In this document: positions 52,190 through 61,266 of the stretch, piece by piece | Position numbering within the stretch: the first letter of the stretch is position 1 | How the letters are laid out: each line of letters begins with the position of its first letter | Assembly: GCA_965206195.1 (NCBI GenBank) | Contig: CBDBIZ010000011.1 | Location: 1,302,001 to 1,366,000 of the forward strand | Source: JAAOIF01 sp965206195 | Lineage (GTDB): Bacteria > Pseudomonadota > Gammaproteobacteria > PS1 > Pseudothioglobaceae | Reading direction: 5' to 3' | Length of the DNA: 64,000 nucleotides | The notes under the pieces: generated by a model | Database searches by the model: none | What the model was told of the DNA's origin: nothing | What the model saw: only the letters and a program-made list of their open reading frames with translations | Made by a program: the position numbers and the translations under genes

Positions 52190-52237
52190 TTTGGACTCCT
52201 AAATTGTTATAATTTAGTGTCCAGTTTTTTGGGGGAA

Positions 52238-52424
52238 CTTCAGAGTGTTATTTTATAAAAAAATAACATTTTTTCTGCATCCTAACAAAATGGCAAGATT
52301 AAAACACAGCACTACCAAAGAAAAGATAAGGGGACACAAACATTAATTATTCTATAAAACACAGCACTACCAAAGCACACTGCTACCTCAAGCACGAGTT
52401 TGGGCGAGCGTGCAACAGCTGATT
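52238..52424. other. Region right of the IS with repeat-flanked dispersed copy
   Basis: A 20-bp direct repeat, AAAACACAGCACTACCAAAG (52301-52320 and 52356-52375), flanks a copy of the dispersed repeat. GTTATTTTATAAAAAAATAAC (52248-52268) can form a hairpin. No gene seen. Confidence 0.6.
52321..52352 (+). repeat. Dispersed 33-bp repeat, copy f
   Basis: Same sequence and orientation as copies c and d, followed by TATAAAAC as there. Confidence 0.85.
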
Positions 52425-52775
52425 TTATTGGTATGCAAATTCAGCCAATTCCATAGTCTTGTTTGCTTCTGAGCAAGTGATGATGATAATTGCGTCATTT
52501 TTCCATGCTTCTACCATGTAAATTAAGCGAGTATCTACCACAGTTTTAGTAGGATAGCTTTGGCTAAACTCAGTTATGATTTTATTTGCCAAAGGCTTAC
52601 AGTCAGAAAATTTTATTGATTTGTTTTGGGTGTTGATAGTTTCCCCCAAAATCGGGTATTTGCCAATAGCAATCATTTGATTAAGTTTTTTTGCAGTGTA
52701 GCTACTGCCAGCGACAACCAGCGTGCTAAATAGGGTAAGTATTATCAAGTTTAAGGTTAAAAATGTTTTATTCAT
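52425..52775 (-). CDS. Secreted small protein, unknown
   Basis: 116 residues with a Sec signal (MNKTFLTLNLIILTLFSTLVVAG). The mature part of about 94 residues has two cysteines (SDCKPL and ITCSEA) that could form a disulfide. No family recognised. Divergent from prlC. Confidence 0.65.
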   Translation of the reverse strand: MNKTFLTLNLIILTLFSTLVVAGSSYTAKKLNQMIAIGKYPILGETINTQNKSIKFSDCKPLANKIITEFSQSYPTKTVVDTRLIYMVEAWKNDAIIIITCSEANKTMELAEFAYQ

Positions 52776-52828
52776 TGTTAAATTTTAAGCAAAATTGACA
52801 TAAAATGACTTATTTTTTTTAAGCTGAT

Positions 52829-54751
52829 ATGATACACAAAATGACCCCAAACTTTCAACCTAAAGATATTGTTAAAACCATTCAAAAGCTGACTGAAAAA
52901 GGCTTGGAAGTGGCGAGTCGTGCTAGTCAGGGGATGGATTGGCAAAGTGTGGTTGGGCGCCTAGATAAGGTTGAATTTGAACTGGGGCAACACACCAGTG
53001 TGCACGCTCATTTGAATGCGGTTATGTTTACTGAGGATTTTAACATTGAGTATGAAAAAACTTTGTCATTGATTAGTAACTTTTATACCGAAATTGGCAC
53101 TAATAAAGCCCTGTATCAGGCTTATAAACGCCTTAAAGATACGAATTTGGATGAGCAGCAAAGCCATATTATCAAACATGCAATCACCACTTTTGAACTT
53201 TCGGGGGTTGGTTTGGAAGCCAAGCAATCAGAGCGATTTAAAGCGATTCAAGAAAAATTAAGCATTTTGAGTAACCAATTTTCTAATAACAGCCTCAAAG
53301 CCACCAATGAATGGAAAAAATTACTCAGTAAGGATGAATTAAAAGGGTATGGCGAGGCACAATTGGCGAAAATTAAAACTGCTAATGATTATGAAATTAA
53401 CTTGCAAACTCCTGTTTATATCGATGTTATGACTTATGCAGATAATCGTGAATTAAGACAAGAAGTTTATAAGGCGTATGTTTCTCGTGCTTGTGAACTT
53501 GGTATCACCTCAGTTGAATTTGATAATAAAGCGATTATGGATGAAATCTTGAACTTGAGGCAAGAAATGGCTCAAATTTTGGGTTTTGAGAATTACGTGC
53601 AGTTTTCTGTTACAGCTAAAATGGTAGCGTCAGAGACACAAATTATTGATTTTTTGCAAGATTTGGTAACTCACTCAAAACCTCAAGCGCAGCAAGAATT
53701 AGCAGAATTAACAGAGTTTGCAGGTATTGATTTGATGCCTTGGGATTTAAGTTATTATTCTGAACAGCTAAAAGAGCAAAAATTTGGCTTTAAAAAAACA
53801 GATTTAACCCCGTATTTTCCAGAACAACAAGTGCTAGAGGGGTTATTTGATACGATTGAAAATCTTTACCAAATTAAGATAGCGCGATTGAAAGAAGAGT
53901 CATATCATCAAGATGTTAGCGTTTTGGAAATTAGTGATGAACAAGGTTTGATAGGGCGAATTTATTTGGATATTTACGCCCGAGAAAACAAGCGTGGTGG
54001 TGCTTGGATGGCAGATTATCAGCCACTGATGGGTGAGAATAAACCAGTGGCTTTTGTGGTTTGCAATTTAAATTCACCCGCTAATGATAAACCCGCCTTG
54101 TTTGAATTTGATGAAATTACTACCTTGTTTCATGAGTTTGGTCATGCACTGCACCATTTGTTGACTAAAGTAGTCTATCCCAGTGGCGCTGGAATTACTG
54201 GTGTGCCTTGGGACGGTGTTGAATTGCCGAGCCAGTATATGGAGTTTTTTTGTTATGAACGCGAGGTGGTTAAGTTACTATCAAAACACTGGCAAACAGG
54301 CGAATCTCTGCCTGATGATTTGTACCAAAAGTTAATTGAGGCTAAAAACTTTCAATCAGCTTTAGCAATGTTGCGACAATGTGAGCTTGCTTTGTGGGAT
54401 ATTCACACGCACATATCCAGTCAAGATACTTATCAAATATTAGCTCAAGTTAGAGCCCAAACTGCCTTGATGCCGAGTATTGACGAGAATCGTTTTTTAA
54501 ACACCTTTGGGCATGTATTTAGTGGTGGTTATGCAGCTGGATATTTTAGCTATAAATGGGCAGAAGTTTTGGCAGCAGATGCTTATGATTATGTACAAAC
54601 GCGTGGTGGTATTGGCTCTGATGCTACGAATGATTTTAAGCATCATATTTTGCAAGTAGGTGGTAGCCTAGATTTTATGCAGCAATATGTCAAATTTAGA
54701 GGCGCTCAGCCAAGTATCAAAGCGTTACTTAAAGCAAGTGGAATTAGGTAA
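52829..54751 (+). CDS. prlC: Oligopeptidase A (M3 metallopeptidase)
   Basis: 640 residues (start 52829; ATG 52841 is also possible). The zinc site is LFHEFGHALHH (about residue 433) with the downstream glutamate in LPSQYMEFF. Degrades peptides, including cleaved signal peptides, in the cytoplasm. The family usually has about 680 residues. Confidence 0.93.
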   Translation: MIHKMTPNFQPKDIVKTIQKLTEKGLEVASRASQGMDWQSVVGRLDKVEFELGQHTSVHAHLNAVMFTEDFNIEYEKTLSLISNFYTEIGTNKALYQAYKRLKDTNLDEQQSHIIKHAITTFELSGVGLEAKQSERFKAIQEKLSILSNQFSNNSLKATNEWKKLLSKDELKGYGEAQLAKIKTANDYEINLQTPVYIDVMTYADNRELRQEVYKAYVSRACELGITSVEFDNKAIMDEILNLRQEMAQILGFENYVQFSVTAKMVASETQIIDFLQDLVTHSKPQAQQELAELTEFAGIDLMPWDLSYYSEQLKEQKFGFKKTDLTPYFPEQQVLEGLFDTIENLYQIKIARLKEESYHQDVSVLEISDEQGLIGRIYLDIYARENKRGGAWMADYQPLMGENKPVAFVVCNLNSPANDKPALFEFDEITTLFHEFGHALHHLLTKVVYPSGAGITGVPWDGVELPSQYMEFFCYEREVVKLLSKHWQTGESLPDDLYQKLIEAKNFQSALAMLRQCELALWDIHTHISSQDTYQILAQVRAQTALMPSIDENRFLNTFGHVFSGGYAAGYFSYKWAEVLAADAYDYVQTRGGIGSDATNDFKHHILQVGGSLDFMQQYVKFRGAQPSIKALLKASGIR

Positions 54752-54784
54752 AATACGCCTTTTTTGATCTTTTAAGTATTTCTA

Positions 54785-54988
54785 ATGATGGTTAAGTTTT
54801 TAGTTAGTGTGGTTGTTATTTTGGCAATTTTGTCTTTGATTGGTGGCGCTATTGAATTTCAAACTACCAATAATGCTTGGTTGTTAATCGCCGACAAAGA
54901 AGCAGTGATGAATAGTGTTCAAAATGGTGTGATTAGTGTTTATGATTTTGTTAAAGGACTGATTACTAGCACTGATGTAAAGACTTAA
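54785..54988 (+). CDS. Small membrane-anchored protein, unknown
   Basis: 67 residues. One N-terminal span (VKFLVSVVVILAILSLIGGA) then a short polar domain. It ends overlapping the fabF stop on the opposite strand by four bases. No family recognised. Confidence 0.5.
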   Translation: MMVKFLVSVVVILAILSLIGGAIEFQTTNNAWLLIADKEAVMNSVQNGVISVYDFVKGLITSTDVKT

Positions 54989-56223
54989 ACTTTGCCCAAT
55001 ACGATTGTGCCATTGGTGCCACCAAAGCCAAAAGAATTGGAAATGGCGTAGTCAATTTCCATTTCTCTTGCTTGATTGGCGACGTAATCTAAATCACACA
55101 GTGGGTCTTGGTTAATAATATTGATAGTTGGTGGGGCAACTTGATCTTGTATTGCCAATACACTAAAAATTGCCTCAATGCCTCCAGCAGCGCCCAATAA
55201 ATGTCCAGTCATGGACTTGGTAGAACTCATTGCAATATGATAAGCGTGTTTGCCTAAGGCTAGTTTGGCTGCATCAGTTTCTGCTTGGTCGCCTGCAAGG
55301 GTTGAGGTGCCGTGTGCATTGATATAATCAATTTGGTCAATATTAATGGCAGAATTTTTAATCGCATTTTGCATACATCTGGCAGCACCTTCGCCGCCTT
55401 TAGAAGGCAGTGTCATGTGATAAGCATCACTACTCATGCCGTAGCCCAATACTTCGGCATAAATTTTTGCACCACGTTTTTTGGCATGTTGGTATTCTTC
55501 CAACACAACCACGCCAGCACCATCACCCAGCACAAAGCCATCACGGTCTTGGTCCCAAGGTCGAGAAGCAGTGGTTGGGTCATCGTTACGAGTAGAAAGG
55601 GCGCGAGCCGCAGCAAAGCCACCTAAGCCACAATTGGTGGTTGACATTTCTGCACCACCAGCCACCATTATATCAGCATCGCCGTATTCAATTAAACGCG
55701 AAGCATCTCCAATGTTGTGCGTACCAGTAGTACAGGCGGTAACAATAGCGAAGTTAGGACCTTGCATGCCATATTTAATAGATAAGTTACCCGAAATCAT
55801 ATTGATGATAGCTGAGGGGACAAAAAACGGTGAAATGCGTCTAGCGCCTTTTTCTCTAAATAAATCGGCAGTTTTTTCAATGGTACTTAGTCCACCAATA
55901 CCCGCCCCAATTGCTACCCCAATGCGCTGCGCATTTTTTTCAGTGATTTCAATTCCGCTATCTTCAATGGCTTGAATGCCAGCTGCCATACCGTAATGGA
56001 TAAAGGTATCCATTTTTTTGGCATCTTTAGAGTTGAGATAATTGCTAACATCGAAGTTTTTAACCGAGCCACCAAAGGTAACCGATTGACCTTTGGTGGC
56101 TATATTATTGAGCGAGGCAATGCCAGATTGAGCGTTGAGAATATTTCTCCAAGATTCTTTAACACTCAAACCAACTGGACAAACCATGCCTAGACCCGTG
56201 ATAACAACTCTTCTTTTGTTCAT
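54985..56223 (-). CDS. fabF: Beta-ketoacyl-ACP synthase II
   Basis: 412 residues. Active-site cysteine in VTACTTGTHN; histidines in NAHGTSTLAGDQAET and MTGHLLGAAGG. Elongates acyl-ACP in fatty acid synthesis. Downstream of acpP, with a terminator-like hairpin between them. Confidence 0.97.
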   Translation of the reverse strand: MNKRRVVITGLGMVCPVGLSVKESWRNILNAQSGIASLNNIATKGQSVTFGGSVKNFDVSNYLNSKDAKKMDTFIHYGMAAGIQAIEDSGIEITEKNAQRIGVAIGAGIGGLSTIEKTADLFREKGARRISPFFVPSAIINMISGNLSIKYGMQGPNFAIVTACTTGTHNIGDASRLIEYGDADIMVAGGAEMSTTNCGLGGFAAARALSTRNDDPTTASRPWDQDRDGFVLGDGAGVVVLEEYQHAKKRGAKIYAEVLGYGMSSDAYHMTLPSKGGEGAARCMQNAIKNSAINIDQIDYINAHGTSTLAGDQAETDAAKLALGKHAYHIAMSSTKSMTGHLLGAAGGIEAIFSVLAIQDQVAPPTINIINQDPLCDLDYVANQAREMEIDYAISNSFGFGGTNGTIVLGKV

Positions 56224-56263
56224 AATATATAGCTTTTTACTTACGTAGTGGTTAAGATAAAAA

Positions 56264-56290
56264 AAAGGCGTGTTATTAAGACACGCCTTT
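56264..56290 (-). terminator. Hairpin terminator between acpP and fabF
   Basis: AAAGGCGTGT and ACACGCCTTT form a perfect 10-bp stem with a seven-base loop; on the minus strand it is followed by a T run. Partial termination would give more acpP than fabF mRNA. Confidence 0.82.
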
Positions 56291-56310
56291 TATTTTTTAC
56301 CGAACGAGAT

Positions 56311-56538
56311 TTATAAGTTAGCATTAACGTAATCAATTGCTTGTTGAACAGTAGTGATATTTTCTGCTTGCTCATCAGGAATTTCACAATCAAACTCTTC
56401 TTCCAAAGACATAACCAACTCAACTGTGTCTAAAGAGTCAGCACCTAAATCGTCAATAAAAGAGGCGTTATTGTCAATATCACCGCTAACATCTAACTGT
56501 TCAGCTACAACTTTTTTTACTCTTTCTTCGATACTCAT
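56311..56538 (-). CDS. acpP: Acyl carrier protein
   Basis: 75 residues, acidic. The phosphopantetheine serine is in DLGADSLDTVELVM. Carries growing acyl chains; partner of FabF downstream. Confidence 0.97.
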   Translation of the reverse strand: MSIEERVKKVVAEQLDVSGDIDNNASFIDDLGADSLDTVELVMSLEEEFDCEIPDEQAENITTVQQAIDYVNANL

Positions 56539-56623
56539 TGATTATCCCTTTAATAGATTAAAACTGTCATTTTATCGTCAAATAAAAACAAAACAAGGTT
56601 AAATTAAATTTTTTTTAGTCTAA

Positions 56624-57304
56624 TTATTGGTATTGGGTTGGGTCAATCACCCCAGCAGATTTAAAGCCTAATTTACGATATTCACAAGCATCACAAAAAC
56701 CACAAGCCTCACCTTGTTCATTTGCTTGATAGCAGGTGACAGTGGTTGAATAATCAACCCCTAAAGACAAGCCTTGTTGAATAATTTGTGCCTTATTAAG
56801 TGCAATAAGTGGCGTAATAATAGATATTTTTTTCCCTTCTATGCTTTGTTTGGTTGCTAAATTAGCCATAGCTTCAAAGGCGCTGATATAGGCTTGTCGA
56901 CAATCAGGATAGCCTGAATAATCAAGTGCATTAACGCCGATGAAAATCAATTGACAATCTAGTACTTCTGCCCAAGCTATGGCAAAGGATAAAAAAATAG
57001 TATTACGCGCAGGCACGTAGGTGATTGGAATGGCATTGCTTGGTTGAAATTTAGGGACTTTAATGGTCTTGTCAGTCAGTGCCGAGCCAGCAAAATCAGA
57101 CAATGCAATATTCATAATTTTATGTTCAATAACGTCAAATTGTTGAGCGATTTTAACCGCTGATTTTAATTCTGATTTTTGCTTTTGCCCATAATCAAAA
57201 CTCAGTGCATAACAATCAAGATTTTGAGACTTGGCAATGGCAAGTGTGGTGGTAGAATCTAGCCCGCCTGACAATAAGACGATGGCTTTGTTATTATTAG
57301 ACAT
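56624..57304 (-). CDS. queC: 7-cyano-7-deazaguanine synthase
   Basis: 226 residues. PP-loop LLSGGLDSTT, and the zinc cysteines in CYQANEQGEACGFCDAC. Makes preQ0 for queuosine in tRNA. Overlaps the end of parE by eight bases. Confidence 0.95.
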   Translation of the reverse strand: MSNNNKAIVLLSGGLDSTTTLAIAKSQNLDCYALSFDYGQKQKSELKSAVKIAQQFDVIEHKIMNIALSDFAGSALTDKTIKVPKFQPSNAIPITYVPARNTIFLSFAIAWAEVLDCQLIFIGVNALDYSGYPDCRQAYISAFEAMANLATKQSIEGKKISIITPLIALNKAQIIQQGLSLGVDYSTTVTCYQANEQGEACGFCDACEYRKLGFKSAGVIDPTQYQ

Positions 57305-59180
57305 TGGCCAGATTGCCTTTTTCTTCTAGCCATTTTTTACGATCGGGCGCGCGCTTTTTGCTCAGCAGCATATCCATGGTTTGAAAAACTTGCAATGAAT
57401 CGTCTAAGTTTAGTTGAATTAGTCGTCTGGTATCAGGCAACATGGTAGTTTCCCGAAGTTGAGAAGGGTTCATCTCGCCAAGCCCTTTAAAGCGCTGCAC
57501 TTGAATTTTTACTTGTTTGTTTGCTTTTTCAATTTTATTGACAATCGTGTCTCGTTCCAGCTCATCAAGTGCGTAATAGACTTGTTTGCCAGCATCAATT
57601 CTGTATAAAGGCGGCATGGCGACAAACACATGACCTTGTTCGATAAGTTTGGGGAAATGCCTAACAAACAAAGTGCAGATCAAGGTGGCAATATGTGCAC
57701 CATCTGAATCTGCATCTGCTAGGATACAGATTTTGCCATAACGCAAAGCACTCAAATCTTCATTATTAGGCTCAAGACCAATGGCAACGCTAATATCATG
57801 TATTTCATTGCTGGCTAGTACTTGTTCAGAATCAATCTCCCAAGTATTGAGAATTTTCCCGCGTAGTGGCAAAATAGCTTGATATTCTTTGTCTCGTGCT
57901 TGTTTGGCAGAGCCGCCAGCCGAATCACCCTCAACTAAAAAAACCTCAGTTTGACTGAGATCGCTACTGGTGCAATCTGAGAGTTTGCCAGGCAGAGCAG
58001 GGCCACTGACAATTTTTTTACGAATGATTTTTTTGCCTGTTTTGAGCCTAGTTTGTGCGCTCATAATTGCTAATTCAGCAATTTTCTCAGCAATGCTAGT
58101 ATGCTGATTTAGCCATAAGCTAAAGGTATCTTTAACCACATTGGCAACAAAAGCGGCGCTTTCTCGAGATGAAAGCCGCTCTTTGGTTTGACTGGAGAAT
58201 TGCGGCTCTAACATTTTGATTGATAACACATAGGCAATTTTTTGCCAAACATCATCTGGAGTCAGTTTGATATTTTTGGGTAGCAAGTTTCTAAATTCAC
58301 AAAATTCTTTTAGTGCATCAGTGAGTCCTGAGCGAAGTCCATTCACGTGTGTGCCGCCATTTGTGGTTGGAATCAGATTGACATAGCTTTCAGCTACAAC
58401 ATTGACATGGTACTGTGTCCATGCCAAAGAGCAATTAAGCTGCTGCTCTGGTGAGAAAAAATCAACAATAAAAGGCGAAGTTGGCAAACAATCCAAGCCG
58501 TCTAGTGAGATTGATAAATAATCTTTGAGACCTTCTTTGTACAGCCATTTATCTTGAGTGTTGTCAATTTCGTTAGTAAAGTTGATGGCTAAATTTGGAC
58601 ATAAAACTGCTTTAGACCTAAGATTATGACGCAGTTTGGTGGCAGAAAATTTATTAGAATCAAAAAATTGGGCATCAGGGATAAATCTAACTTTGGTGCC
58701 TGTATTGCGTTTTCCAACAGTGCCGATTGCTTTTAAGTCAGTCTTTTTAAACCCATTAGAAAAACTAATATAATACTCTTTGCCCCCCCTTTTAATCCAA
58801 ACTTCTACCAAGCAGGATAGGGCATTGACCACCGAGATGCCTACCCCGTGTAATCCGCCTGAGAATTGATAAGCGTCATTAGAAAATTTAGCGCCAGCAT
58901 GTAGTTTGGTGAGAATTACCTCAACACCGGGCTTGCCTGTTTTAGAGTGTGTATCAATGGGCATGCCTCGACCATTATCTTCAACTAAAAGTGAGCCATC
59001 TTTACATAAAACCACGTTAATATTAGAACCGTAGCCAGCCACAGCCTCATCAACGCTATTATCAATCACTTCTTGCGCTAAGTGATTAGGTCTTTCGGTA
59101 TCGGTGTACATACCTGGGCGTTTGCGTACTGGCTCTAAACCAGTTAATACTTCAATGGAGGTTGAATTATAATCGTTCAT
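57297..59180 (-). CDS. parE: DNA topoisomerase IV subunit B
   Basis: 627 residues from ATG 59180; a TTG at 59204 would extend into the spacer beside the groEL terminator. GHKL ATPase (EVIDNSVDEAVAG, DNGRGMP, GGLHGVGISVVNAL), TOPRIM (VEGDSAGGSAKQARD, ADADSDGAHI). The short C-terminus distinguishes it from GyrB. Decatenates chromosomes with ParC, which is not in the window. Confidence 0.94.
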   Translation of the reverse strand: MNDYNSTSIEVLTGLEPVRKRPGMYTDTERPNHLAQEVIDNSVDEAVAGYGSNINVVLCKDGSLLVEDNGRGMPIDTHSKTGKPGVEVILTKLHAGAKFSNDAYQFSGGLHGVGISVVNALSCLVEVWIKRGGKEYYISFSNGFKKTDLKAIGTVGKRNTGTKVRFIPDAQFFDSNKFSATKLRHNLRSKAVLCPNLAINFTNEIDNTQDKWLYKEGLKDYLSISLDGLDCLPTSPFIVDFFSPEQQLNCSLAWTQYHVNVVAESYVNLIPTTNGGTHVNGLRSGLTDALKEFCEFRNLLPKNIKLTPDDVWQKIAYVLSIKMLEPQFSSQTKERLSSRESAAFVANVVKDTFSLWLNQHTSIAEKIAELAIMSAQTRLKTGKKIIRKKIVSGPALPGKLSDCTSSDLSQTEVFLVEGDSAGGSAKQARDKEYQAILPLRGKILNTWEIDSEQVLASNEIHDISVAIGLEPNNEDLSALRYGKICILADADSDGAHIATLICTLFVRHFPKLIEQGHVFVAMPPLYRIDAGKQVYYALDELERDTIVNKIEKANKQVKIQVQRFKGLGEMNPSQLRETTMLPDTRRLIQLNLDDSLQVFQTMDMLLSKKRAPDRKKWLEEKGNLANV

Positions 59181-59214
59181 ACTTAGTAGCATAATTTTTG
59201 GCAAGTATCATACC

Positions 59215-59244
59215 AAAAAAAGCCCCGTAAAAACGAGGCTTTTT
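59215..59244 (-). terminator. Terminator after groEL
   Basis: AAAAAGCCTCG and CGGGGCTTTTT arms with a short loop and T run on the minus strand, 22 bases past the groEL stop. Confidence 0.88.
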
Positions 59245-59265
59245 CAAGGTTGTGCTAAGTGTGAA

Positions 59266-60897
59266 TTACATCATGCCGCCCATGCCACCCATATCAGGTG
59301 CTACTGGAGGTGTCGCTTCTTGTGGAATCTCAGTAATCATAGCTTCAGTAGTAATCATCAGTCCTGAAATACTGGCTGCATGCTGCAAGGCGGCACGCAC
59401 TACTTTGGTTGGGTCTAAAATGCCCATTTCTAACATATCACCATAGACTTCTGTACTTGCGTTATAACCATAATTACCTTTTTTGCTGGCGACAGCGTTA
59501 AGCACAACAGAGGCTTCACCGCCACCATTAGTAACGATTTGTCTGAGTGGTGCTTCCATTGCACGTTTGGTAATATTGATACCGATATTTTGGTCGTGGT
59601 TATCGCCACTCAGTCCATCTAAGGCTTTAATCGCACGTATCAAAGCAACACCGCCACCAGGCACTACGCCTTCTTCAACAGCAGCACGAGTCGCATGTAG
59701 TGCATCATCTACGCGAGCCTTCTTTTCTTTCATTTCTACCTCGGTTGCAGCACCGACTTTAATCACCGCAACGCCACCTGAGAGTTTGGCAAGACGTTCC
59801 ATGAGTTTTTCCTTGTCGTATTCTGAAGTGGTGGTTTCGATTTGTGTCTTGATTTGTGAGATACGTGTATTAATATCAGCCTTATTGCCAGCACCATCAA
59901 CAATGATGGTGTCTTCTTTGCCGATTTCAATACGTTTAGCACTACCGAGTTGCTCTTCAACTAGTGTTTCTAAAGAGAGCCCCACTTCTTCAGAGATAAC
60001 CACTGCACCCGTTAGTACTGCAATGTCTTGCAGAATCGCTTTGCGGCGGTCACCAAAACCAGGTGCTTTAACTGCTGCCACTTTCACAATGCCGCGCATG
60101 TTGTTCACCACTAAGGTTGCCAAGGCTTCACCTTCAATATCTTCAGCGATAATTAATAAAGGTTTACTTGATTTTTGTACCATCTCTAAGGTCGGTAGTA
60201 AATCACGAATATTTGAGATTTTTCCGTCATGTAGTAGTACAAACGCAGACTCTAAATTAGCAACCATAGATTCTTGGTTGTTGACAAAATAAGGCGATAA
60301 GTAGCCACGGTCAAATTGCATACCTTCAACAACATCAAGCTCATTTTCAAAACCAGAGCCTTCTTCAACGGTAATAACCCCTGATTGACCAACTTTTTCC
60401 ATAGCTTCAGCGATAATATTACCCACAGAAATATCAGAGTTAGCACTAATAGTACCTACTTGAGCAATTGCTTTGGTATCATCACAAGACTGCGACAATT
60501 TTTGTAGTGCTTTAACCGCTGCCTCAGTGGCTTTATCAACGCCACGTTTAAGGTCCATTGGGTTCATGCCAGCTGCCACTGACTTGACGCCCTCAATGAC
60601 TAGTGATTGAGCTAACACAGTGGCTGTGGTTGTGCCGTCACCAGCAATATCATTGGTTTTAGAGGCGACTTCTTTAACCATTTGTGCACCCATATTTTCA
60701 AATTTATTTTCCAGTTCGATTTCTTGAGCAACCGTAACACCATCCTTAGTGATGGTAGGTGCGCCAAATGATTTATCTAAAACCACATTTCTACCCTTAG
60801 GGCCTAAAGTTACTTTTACTGCATCTGCTAAGGTGTTGACACCGTTTAGCATTAAATTTCTAGCTTCTGCGCTAAATTTCACATCTTTTGCTGACAT
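59266..60897 (-). CDS. groL: Chaperonin GroEL
   Basis: 543 residues. VTLGPKGRNVVLDKSFG, the ATP site GDGTTTATVL and the GGMGGMM tail are all present. Folds proteins with GroES, encoded 14 bases upstream. Confidence 0.98.
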   Translation of the reverse strand: MSAKDVKFSAEARNLMLNGVNTLADAVKVTLGPKGRNVVLDKSFGAPTITKDGVTVAQEIELENKFENMGAQMVKEVASKTNDIAGDGTTTATVLAQSLVIEGVKSVAAGMNPMDLKRGVDKATEAAVKALQKLSQSCDDTKAIAQVGTISANSDISVGNIIAEAMEKVGQSGVITVEEGSGFENELDVVEGMQFDRGYLSPYFVNNQESMVANLESAFVLLHDGKISNIRDLLPTLEMVQKSSKPLLIIAEDIEGEALATLVVNNMRGIVKVAAVKAPGFGDRRKAILQDIAVLTGAVVISEEVGLSLETLVEEQLGSAKRIEIGKEDTIIVDGAGNKADINTRISQIKTQIETTTSEYDKEKLMERLAKLSGGVAVIKVGAATEVEMKEKKARVDDALHATRAAVEEGVVPGGGVALIRAIKALDGLSGDNHDQNIGINITKRAMEAPLRQIVTNGGGEASVVLNAVASKKGNYGYNASTEVYGDMLEMGILDPTKVVRAALQHAASISGLMITTEAMITEIPQEATPPVAPDMGGMGGMM

Positions 60898-60911
60898 AAT
60901 TAATCTCCTTT

Positions 60912-61199
60912 TTATTCAATTACTGCGACAATATCGTCTTCACGCATTACTAATAATGCTTCGTCATCTACTTTAATTTCAGTGCCGGCATATTGACCAA
61001 ATAGCACTTGGTCACCGACTTTAACATCTAGTGCAAGCACATCGCCATTGTCGTTAATTCTGCCATTACCTGCGGCAAGAATTTCACCTCTTGAAGGCTT
61101 TTCAGCGGCTGAATCAGGAATGATAAGACCACTTGTTGTGGTTTTTTCTTCCTGCGTTCTACGCACGACCACGCGGTCGTGAAGGGGACGAATATTCAT
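60912..61199 (-). CDS. groS: Co-chaperonin GroES
   Basis: 95 residues. MNIRPLHDRVVVRR start, mobile loop EKTTTSGLIIPDSA. Preceded by AGGAG. No CIRCE element and no clear sigma-32 -10 box seen in the 67 bases after rpoH. Confidence 0.98.
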   Translation of the reverse strand: MNIRPLHDRVVVRRTQEEKTTTSGLIIPDSAAEKPSRGEILAAGNGRINDNGDVLALDVKVGDQVLFGQYAGTEIKVDDEALLVMREDDIVAVIE

Positions 61200-61266
61200 T
61201 TTTTTCTCCTAGTTTAAAAAAAGTTAAAACAATATATAAGCAATACTTTTATAGTTAAAAAAACGC

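Larger units (their letters stand above)
50831..52237 (-). mobile_element. IS3-family insertion sequence
   Basis: 1407 bp. The ends share TTCCCCCA and ACTGGACAC in inverted orientation (left 50831-50852; right end read on the other strand from 52237). It contains orfA and orfB on the minus strand with a frameshift signal. I see no clear target duplication, although CAGAGTG flanks both sides at slightly different distances. Confidence 0.88.

Noticed and set aside
59483..60292. 269-codon plus-strand frame opposite groEL.
   Set aside because: An antisense shadow of a highly conserved gene; its serine- and threonine-rich composition is typical of such shadows.
61200..61266. CIRCE element or sigma-32 promoter before groES.
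   Set aside because: No TTAGCACTC inverted repeat and no CCCATNT-like -10 box; only a CTTGAG at the rpoH stop, which is not enough.
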